A DNA stretch of 64,000 bases, from NCBI GenBank assembly GCA_026075535.2, contig AP026542.1, forward strand, positions 11,656,001-11,720,000, given 5' to 3'. Both the position numbers and the translations under genes were made by a program. Source of the DNA: Tricholoma matsutake (taxonomy: Eukaryota > Basidiomycota > Agaricomycetes > Agaricales > Tricholomataceae). Of the stretch, positions 57,301 through 64,000 are shown piece by piece; position 1 is the stretch's first letter; each line of letters begins with the position of its first letter. The notes beneath the pieces are model-generated. The model saw only the letters and a program-made list of their open reading frames with translations. It did no database searches and had not been told where the DNA came from.

Positions 57301-57506
57301 CAGTGAAGGTTTCCCCATTGGTGACCCAGAATCATTACAATGTATTAGTATCCGAGGAAACCCAGAGCAAATCAGAAAAGGAAATCGAGGAGGAGTATAA
57401 CTGTTCTGAATCATGTGACGAAAAGGAGTACAACTGTTGTCAATCATGTGACAATTTTCATGCATCATTTCCGAAAACCCCTAAATTCTTTATTCGCTCT
57501 GCGTGA

Positions 57507-59012
57507 GTAGAACCCAAAATCACCTTGACTGTGGGATTGAAGACAGTGGACATGCATGCAGCTATTGATGTGGAAGTGTTGCTTGACAGTGGTGCTACAG
57601 GATTATTTATTAATCGATCCTTAATTACTGGACATGGTATTAACACATGCAAGCTGGCGCAACCTATAATGGTGTACAATATTGATGGAACAGTCAATCG
57701 TGGAGGAACTATCAAGGAGGAGGTGACTATGATCCTAAAGTATCAGGAGCATCAGGAGCGAGCCATATTCGAAGTGTGCAATCTTGGGAAAACCAATCTA
57801 ATAATAGGATGTCCATGGTTATGGAAGCATAATCCCGAAATTGATTGGAAAACTGGGAAAGTACAACTGACTCGTTGTCCTAAGGAATGTAATGTGTATG
57901 GGAGGAAGATGAAGAAGGAAAAAAGGAAAAAGAAAGAGAAAGAATGTCCAAGAAAGTATTCTGTTACGATGGAGGAAGTGGAGGATGAGGAAATGCCAAA
58001 TGGGGAAGTTCTGATCATGATTGAGAAAGAAGAGCAGAAGCAAACCTTTAGAACAATTGGTGGAGGACAGTCATGGGACAAGAATATCATGAAGGTGGAG
58101 AAGCCAGTGGAGGAATGGGTGCCAAAAGTGTATCATGAACATCTGTCAGTGTTCCAGAAGAAGGAGTCTGAGCGAATGCCGGTGCAGAAGCCATGGGATC
58201 ATGCGATTGAGATGAAGCCAGGGTTTGTGCCGAAGAAGTCAAAGGTATATCCGTTATCTCCGATGGAACAAGAAGAAGTGGATGCATTCCTGAAGGAGCA
58301 ATTGTACAAAGGATACATACAACCTTTGAAATCACTGCAGACATCACCAATATTCTTTGTGCCAAAGAAAGACCAAAGGAAGAGGATGTGTACAGATTAT
58401 AGGTATTTGAATGAGTGGACAGTGAAGAACGTGTACCCCCTGCTGTTGATCTCAGAAATAATTGACAAGGTGGGAAAAGCCAAGGTCTTTACAAAATTGG
58501 ATTTATGATGGGGATACAACAATGTACGAATAAAGAAAGGAGATGAGTGGAAGGCAGCATTTGCCACAGGTTGAGGATCCTTCGAGCTGCTTGTCATGTT
58601 TTTTGGGATGACTAATAGTCCCCCGACCTTTCAAAATATGATGAACATCATTTTCAAGGATGTAATAGACAAAGGCATGGTAATAATATTTATTGACGAC
58701 ATTCTGATATTCATGGAGGATGAAGAAAATCATGAGGCGATAGTACAGGAGGTGTTACAGAGGTTGGCGGAGTATGATCTATTTTTGAAACCAGAGAAGT
58801 GTGTGTTTGGGGCAAGCGAGATTGAGTTCCTAGGATTATTGATCAGCCCTGACAGGATCAAAATGGATCCGATCAAGGTACAGGCAATCACAGATTGGCC
58901 TGCACCCACCCATGTCAAGGAGGTTCAAGCCTTCTTGGGACTCGCAAATTATTATCATCGCTTTGTGCACAATTTTTCTAAAATTGCCGCACCCTTACAT
59001 AACCTTACATGA
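57507..59012 (+). pseudogene. Gypsy-4 protease and reverse transcriptase
   Basis: Protease V-L-L-D-S-G-A-T-G-L-F-I-N is intact, followed by I-I-G-C-P-W-L-W-K-H-N-P-E-I-D-W. A Lys-rich linker leads to RT: P-W-D-H-A-I-E, F-L-K-E-Q-L-Y-K-G-Y-I-Q-P, F-V-P-K-K-D, F-T-K-L-D-L (motif A), then TGA (58506) before W-G-Y-N-N-V-R-I. A second TGA near 58573 precedes F-F-G-M-T-N-S-P-P-T-F-Q and an intact F-I-D-D-I-L-I-F. The segment ends at a TGA (59010-59012) after H-N-L-T. The TGA at 57504 precedes the protease. Confidence 0.92.
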
Positions 59013-59744
59013 AAGGGAGTAGTATGGAGGTGGGGAGAGCAGCAGCAGACAGTGTTTGAGGAGTTGAAGAGAAAGTTTGTGGAGAGACCAATATTAGCCC
59101 CAGTAGATTTCACATGCCCTTTGTGAGTGGAATCCAATGCATCCAATTTTGCTACTGGAGTGGTATTATCAATGGTGTGTGAAGATGACAAATGGCATCC
59201 TTGTGCATACTTGTCAAAAGGGTTGAATGATGTGGAGAGGAATTATGATGTGCATGACAAAGAGATGTTGGGGATAATATGAGCATTGGAGGCATGGAGG
59301 CATTATTTGGAGGGATGTATGCATCAGATTGAGATCTGGACAGATCATCAAAATCTGCAATACTTCATGTCCGCTAAAAAGCTTAATCGCCAGCAAGCGT
59401 GTTGGGCACTATTCCTATCATGTTTCAACTTTCACTTGGTCCACAAAGCACAAAGCTTAATGAGGAAAGCAGATGCATTATCCAGACATATTGATCATAA
59501 AAGGGGGGTGGAGGAGGACAATAAAAATGTTACCTTACTCAAACCCAAATACTTTCGCATTTGTGCTATGCGTCAAGGGCATCTATTAATAGATAGCTCA
59601 GAAATGGAAATGTTGTCTAAAATTAGACAATGTTCAGAAATGGACGATGAAGTAGTGGAAGCCGTGAAAGCTCTGAAGGGAGAGAAGAAAGGTAATATCA
59701 AAGGAGATGAATGGGCTGAGGAACAAGGGTTGGTGTTGTTTTGA
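59013..59744 (+). pseudogene. Gypsy-4 RNase H, catalytic Asp to Asn
   Basis: V-E-S-N-A-S-N-F-A-T-G has Asn in place of the catalytic Asp of D-A-S (CCGATG-type to CCAATG). Y-D-V-H-D-K-E-M-L-G-I-I, W-T-D-H-Q-N-L-Q-Y-F and R-K-A-D-A-L-S-R define the domain. TGA codons at about 59124 (L-stop-V-E), 59279-59281 (I-I-stop-A-L) and 59742-59744 (L-F-stop-G-K) stand where relatives have Arg. Confidence 0.9.
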
Positions 59745-59750
59745 GGAAAA

Positions 59751-60764
59751 GTGTATGTACTGAAGGATCAGAATTTGCGAAGGGAGATCGTCCAGTTACA
59801 TCACAATACACCGATTGCCAGACACCCAGGAAGATGGAAGACGTTGGAATTAGTAATGAGAAATTATTGGTGGCCTGGAATTTCGAAGTATGTGTTGGGG
59901 TATGTGGATGGATGTGATACGTGCATGAGGGGGAAGAAATTTCCAGAGAAACCTGCAGGAAAATTAATGCTGAACCCTATACCTAAAGCGCCGTGGCGAG
60001 ATATATCTGTGGATTTTATTACTGGATTACCTGAGGCTCAAGGGTACAATGCAATATTTGTAGTATGCGACCACTTTACAAAAGAGGTCCATATTATTCC
60101 TACTACTACAGAAACCTCATCATTGGGCTTGGCACACCTCTATCTAAATCAGGTATGGTGGTTACATGGGTTACCCAATACCGTTATCTCTGATCGCAGA
60201 CCACAATTTGCTTCCGCATTTATGCGAGAACTAAACAACATATTGGGAATTCAAACTAAATTATCTACGGCATATCACCCACAGACTGATGGGCAGACAG
60301 AGAGAATGAATCAGGAGTTGGAGCAGTACCTACATATGTTTGTCAACTACCGACAAACCGACTGGCCCGAATGGTTGGCAATTGCCGAATTTTCCCACAA
60401 TAACAAATTCCATTTGGCTACTCGTATGTCACCCTTTTTCACGAATTATGGATATCATCCTCACATGGGAGTAGAACCCAGAAGGGACGTCAAAGTACAG
60501 TTGGTAGAAGACTTTGTATCTAAGATGCAAAAGGTACAAGAGGAAGCAGAGGTGGCATTGAAGAAAGCATGTGATGACATGATGCGACACATGGATCGTA
60601 CTCGAGCACGCGCTCCAGAGTACAAAGTTGGTGACTTGGTATGGCTAAGTACCAAGGACCTGAATATTCCACGACCTTTGAGGAAACTTATGGAAAAACA
60701 AGTTGGCCCATATGCGATCTCTAAAGTAATCTTGCCTAATGTGGTAGTGCTAAAATTACCCTGA
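59751..60764 (+). pseudogene. Gypsy-4 integrase
   Basis: 337 codons open. The HHCC zinc module is H-H-N-T-P-I-A-R-H-P-G...C-D-T-C-M-R-G-K. Catalytic set: S-V-D-F-I-T-G-L-P, V-I-S-D-R-R-P-Q-F (usual Gly changed to Arg after the Asp) and D-G-Q-T-E-R-M-N-Q-E-L-E-Q-Y. The C-terminal part has Y-K-V-G-D-L-V-W-L-S and V-G-P-Y-A-I. It ends at a TGA in K-L-P-stop-S-F-K-I. This is the best preserved integrase in the window. Confidence 0.92.
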
Positions 60765-61155
60765 TCATTCAAGATTGATCCCGAGATTAATGTATCCCGC
60801 CTATGCCCTTACCACCCGCCCACTATTCCTGGCCAACAAACTACTCCACAACCTCCGATAATAGTAGAAGGTGCTCCAGAATACATAGTTGAAGAAATTC
60901 TAGACTCACATCTTCAATGGAACAAATTGGAGTTCTTAATAAAGTGGAAAAACTATACCGATGAAAATAATTCATGGGAACCTGAAGAGAATTGTAAGTG
61001 AGCACGTAATGCAATTGCCCAATTCTTTAAATGTAATCTGAATGCTCCGCATCGCATTGGGAGAATGGTGTGTGAGGGAATGAGATTCCGGCCTTACCAA
61101 AATTTCACCGAGGGGACAAACGTAATATTTTCTCGCCTGGAAGTCGAGGCATAAA
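60765..61155 (+). pseudogene. Gypsy-4 chromodomain
   Basis: After the TGA the frame continues V-S-R-L-C-P-Y-H-P-P, then Y-I-V-E-E-I-L-D-S, L-E-F-L-I-K-W-K-N-Y-T and N-S-W-E-P-E-E-N-C-K (60885-60995), a canonical chromodomain. A TGA follows (K-stop-A-R-N-A-I), then Phe-rich tail and the stop at about 61153. Confidence 0.9.
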
Positions 61156-61165
61156 AGGGGGGTAA

Positions 61166-61568
61166 TGTTAGGAAACCACCCCATTACCTAATAAAATTTC
61201 ATTTTATTTATTATTATGTTGAATTACACTACATGATGCCAAATTATGCTACACTTTGATAGCGTGAGAATTTTATTTTGCATGCATCAAAATGTATGCG
61301 CATGTACGAGTGCATCGGTAACAACAATGTACAATATGTGTAACATAGTATATAAACCCTAAATATATGCCTAGGGGACCCCAGTTGTGTTCTCTTAGGT
61401 ATTCCACCTACGTTTTCAGTGTGAAAGGCCTATCTCAACAAACTCACCTATTAATAACCCCTCGCATCAAAACCATCAATTCCCCCATCATGAGCGTGGA
61501 TCCCGCCCCCTTCTTGTAGAGAGAACCTGCACAGTCTTAGCTAGCAGATAGTGGGTGTCGCCCTAACA
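61166..61568 (+). repeat. Gypsy-4 3' LTR
   Basis: 403 bp, preceded by the polypurine tract AAAAGGGGGG. Differences from the 5' LTR are mainly CG/TG and CG/CA (for example CATGACGCC against CATGATGCC). Confidence 0.9.
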
Positions 61569-61579
61569 GATGCTGGGGA

Positions 61580-62254
61580 AGACACATCAGTAGAAAACCA
61601 CCCCTTCATCTCGCGCTTTGAGTGAGGGAGGGGCAGGTGTTGCGTTGTCACTGTCTCGTGGTCCCTGTTCATCCTTGTTGTCATCCCCAATCATTGTTGT
61701 CCCCTGCTTGTCATTCGTTGTCATTGTGGTCCCCTACTCATTTGTCGTCATCATTGTCCCCTACTCATTTGTCATTGTCATTGTCCCCTGCTTGTCATTC
61801 ATCATTGTTGTTGTTGTCGTCCCCTACTTGTCATTTGTCATCGTTGTCATCCTCTGCATGGCATTCATTGTTGTTGTTGTCCCCTACATGTTGTTCATCG
61901 TCATCGTCCTCCACTCATTTTTTGTCATTGTTGTTGTCCCCTGCTTGTCATTTGTTGTTTGTCATTGTCCTCATCCCTCATTGTCCTCGTCTTCATTGTC
62001 CTCATCTCCTGCACCCACAGTCCACCCCACGAGCAGTGGCTCATGAGGCTGGAAGTGGGTGCTGTGTTGTCAGTGTTATAATGTGTTATAATATACATAG
62101 ATTCTAAGAAACAAACAAGATAATAATTAGTTGCAAATGAAAGGCAAAGAGTAAAAGATACTTACCTGGGGCACAAACAACAACAGATGTTGTTTGTGCC
62201 CCAGTTGTGGACAAGGCCATTGTTGTAGGGAGAGAAACCAAGTTGCGAAATGTG
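61580..62254 (-). pseudogene. Low-complexity cargo ORF with palindrome-ended exon (hAT-2 copy)
   Basis: Exon 1 (about 62254-62166) reads M-A-L-S-T-T-G-A-Q-T-T-S-V-V-V-C-A-P. Its last 39 nt form an almost perfect palindrome (62166-62204, arms CTGGGGCACAAACAAC and GTTGTTTGTGCCCCAG). The splice donor lies immediately after it. Intron 62165-62104 is GTAAGT...AACTAATT...TTTCTTAG (62 bp). Exon 2 has a dyad at 62025-62049 and long GACAATGAC (Asp-Asn) arrays (61680-61990), then continues beyond Gypsy-4 at 55434-55258 with two more dyads. Confidence 0.42.
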
Positions 62255-63307
62255 TTGTGGCTGGTGGCAATACAGTACAAATAAATGTAAACATATAAAC
62301 GAAAGATGTACACACATCAAAAACACATAAATAAGAGTACATGTGACCATGCAAACAGGTGCAAATGGTCAGTGCTATTTAAACAGCTTACTTTTCCCTC
62401 TATTCATTCGGGCATGCCCCAGTTTTTTATCTATGACATATGCAATTAGTATATAAATATATTTATTTGGTACTCTTATAGGGTACATAATCTAAGTGTA
62501 AAAGGACCAGTTGTAAACCAGTTACAAGTGGTCTTATAATGGTCTTCAAATGTTTTCAAAATGAGTGAACCAGCAACCGAACCATGGTTTCGGTTACTCA
62601 ATTTTTCAGACAAATGGACTGAACTGCAGCATGGACCACAGTTCAGTCCAGTTCGGTCTTTGGTCCTATGGGCTGAACCTTCAAACACTAATGAGGGGAA
62701 GGCGATGGGCACCAGCACCAGATGAGATGAGGGCGGCAAGGGGGGATGCAGAGGATGAGGTGGCCACAAACAACATGCCTATGAGCAGCTGCTCAGAGGG
62801 TGGCTTGTGGTGCAGGGGGGTATAAATGGGGAGCAACAGGGAGGGGAGGGATGAGACAATGAACAACGGGATGAGGGCAGCCAGCACCTCCCACCACTAC
62901 CATGAGCAACTGCTTGCAGGGTGCATATGGGGTGTGAGGGACTGAAGGGCATAGAGCACAAAACACAGGGGTGGGGGGAAACATGGAGGGAGGGAAATGA
63001 TAAGGGGGGGACAACAAGGGGGTGGGGACGACAAGACAGCACCCCAAATGACATGTCACACACCACTCACCACCAGCCTCATGAGCAACTGGATGGTAGG
63101 TGGAATTACAATGAGGAGGGGGAGACAAGGGAGGAGGAGATGAGGGACACATGGGGGACACCATCCACTGCCATGAGCATCTGCTCATGGGGTGGATACG
63201 AGAAGGAGACGGTGCCCCAGCACCCAAACCCCACTGCTGCGAGCTTTGCTCATAGGGTGGAATGGGTGCTAATGGCCATGTCACTGCCTCCACACCGAAA
63301 CGCAACA

Positions 63308-63500
63308 CCCCACCACCCCCTCCCCCCTGCAAAATGGGGGGGGGGGGTGGTTTTTTGTTTTTGTAGAATTTTAAATAATATAATTAATTGTCTCCCCCCT
63401 GCATTTGCATTGGGGGGGATTTTTTTAATCTATATTAGTTATATTAGTTCCTTGCGTCTTTGTGAGGGCTCCTCAATTTTTTTCGAGCTCTTGTGAGGGA
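63308..63500. repeat. G/C hairpins near the E1 right end
   Basis: CCTCCCCCCTGCAAAATGGGGG (63310), CCCCCCTGCATTTGCATTGGGGGG (63393; the inner GCATTTGC is also a dyad) and GAGGGCTCCTC...GAGCTCTTGTGAGGGAGG. Same type and same relative end as in E2 and E3. Confidence 0.55.
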
Positions 63501-63555
63501 GGTTAAAAATATGTGAACTATCCCTAAGTGCATTAAATGGACTTTGTATTACATA

Positions 63556-63652
63556 TTCAATAATTCTCCTGTGGTTCAACTGGTTGAGTGCTTGTTTAGT
63601 CATCATGTGACTTACATCCCATGGTCCATGGTCCAATCCCTGCTTTACCCAT
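63556..63652 (+). ncRNA. tRNA-like module, E1 right end
   Basis: AATAATTCTCCTGTGG leads into TGGTTCAACTGGTTGAG (A box) and, later, GGTCCAATCCC (B box). The leader and A box match the E3 left module closely. It points outward. Confidence 0.6.
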
Positions 63653-64000
63653 CTATTTTGTAAGCACTTGATGAAAATTTCACCAAGTTAAGTCTTCCAA
63701 AATGTGGTAGTCTGACTTCATGTTGGAATTGCACAGGACTTTACTAGGAATTTCTTGGAAACAACAGTACATGGTCATCAAGATACATTCTGATTGGATT
63801 CCTATCAGACTACTAGGACTAGTATTGATTGACTCCTATCAGATTCTGATTGGACTCTTATTGGAAAACTCAGACTCCTAGGACTCCAATAGGAATACAG
63901 GGGGGAGTGCAAAGTCTACCACATTTGCCTAATACTAATCAAACTGCCGATGCCAATCTGACTAGCACACTCCCAACTGCTGATGCCTTGAACAACAGTT

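Larger units (their letters stand above)
55435..61568 (+). mobile_element. Gypsy-4: chromodomain Ty3/gypsy element inside hAT-2
   Basis: LTRs 55435-55835 and 61166-61568 (TGTTAGGAAACC...GCCCTAACA) with 5-bp flanks GGTGC (55430-55434) and GATGC (61569-61573), which differ by one transition. Complete Gag-PR-RT-RH-IN-chromodomain order. At least nine in-frame TGA stops and one or two frameshifts. The LTRs differ almost only by transitions, so insertion is relatively recent and decay was fast. Confidence 0.93.
55035..62690. mobile_element. hAT-2: hAT element inside E1, hosting Gypsy-4
   Basis: Left CAGTGTTTTAAGGTCC and right (reversed) TAGTGTTTGAAGGTTC, flanked by a perfect 8-bp duplication ATGAGGGG (55027-55034, 62691-62698). 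Same family as hAT-1. No transposase seen. The non-gypsy interior (55035-55434, 61574-62690) holds a minus-strand cargo copy. Confidence 0.9.
54448..63340 (+). pseudogene. Low-complexity cargo ORF with palindrome-ended exons (E1 copy, split by hAT-2)
   Basis: Exon 1 (about 54448-54661) encodes M-T-K-H-I-A-M-S-P-H, Thr and (P-T)n runs and ends S-S-F-G-P-W. Its end is the palindrome 54628-54659 (arms TGGCCCAAA and TTTGGGCCA). Intron 54662-54727 (GTAAGT plus ten T, ACTAACTAAC, TTTTTTAG; 66 bp). Exon 2 (54728-54787) is itself bounded by GTCCCAAA and TTTGGGCCC. Intron 54788-54852 begins GCAAGT, a GC-AG intron. Exon 3 starts at 54853, is interrupted by hAT-2 at 55035 and resumes at 62699 with dyads at 62779, 62901, 63078, 63171 and 63236. 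Function unknown. Confidence 0.45.
54022..63909. mobile_element. E1: TA-flanked element with tRNA-like modules, hosting hAT-2
   Basis: Tips TACTCCCCCCCC (left, after TA) and, reversed, CACTCCCCCC (right, followed by CA, a likely TA change). Inside each end are arrays of GATTCC(T/G)AT/AGGAATC-like units (54045-54290; 63790-63895), a different unit from E2/E3, then outward tRNA-like modules. G/C hairpins are near the right end and the cargo ORF reads rightward. So E1 is inverted relative to E2 and E3 with the same internal polarity. Confidence 0.68.

Overview
The window looks like a repeat-dense stretch of a filamentous basidiomycete genome, probably an agaricomycete. The reasons are chromodomain Ty3/gypsy elements, Ty1/copia elements, a KDZ-type transposon remnant with a CxC5-like gene, a Crinkler-plus-kinase gene of fungal type, and short 45-125 bp GT-AG introns. 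The genus cannot be read from the sequence. Two multi-exon genes look intact: an orphan membrane protein (20946-22767) and a Crinkler-like protein kinase with a doubled N-terminal Crinkler domain (30317-32552). Both are CpG-rich, whereas the surrounding repeats look CpG-poor.

Layout. 1-19862 is a nested stack. A gypsy fragment (8586-9377) is flanked by Copia-1 (1-8585, its 5' end outside the window) and Copia-2 (9383-19857). Copia-1 is split by a hAT element (260-3069) and by element E3 (6278-8196). Copia-2 carries Gypsy-3 (14123-19711) two bases inside its 3' LTR. 19863-32552 holds the two intact genes, a KDZ-type remnant and gypsy fragments A and B. 32553-45803 is a graveyard of miniature elements, a second KDZ-type relic, a DUF6570-like (Helitron-associated) remnant and decayed ORFs rich in GCATTG hexamers. 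45804-53483 is element E2, carrying Gypsy-5 on the minus strand (46351-52223). 54022-63909 is element E1, carrying hAT-2 (55035-62690), which in turn carries Gypsy-4 (55435-61568).

The most unusual material is the E1/E2/E3 family. All three have long inverted ends with CACTCCCC- or CAGTGCCCC-type tips bounded by TA. Each end holds an array of degenerate 9-10 bp repeats and then a tRNA-like module with A and B boxes, pointing outward. Their interiors hold a low-complexity, intron-containing cargo ORF. The exons before its introns end in near-perfect palindromes lying 0-4 nt from the 5' splice site. The same cargo is also in the two hAT elements, so two transposon types share it. A 20-bp dyad (core GAGCAGTTGCTC) recurs 18 times in these elements and encodes a repeated H-E-Q-L-L-type peptide.

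Decay follows one pattern. Nearly all premature stops in the retrotransposons are TGA where relatives have Arg (CGA), and several catalytic Asp codons have become Asn by CG to CA. Both fit C-to-T change at CpG (methylation-linked or RIP-like). All retroelement copies appear dead as autonomous units. All boundaries and calls were made by eye, without database searches.
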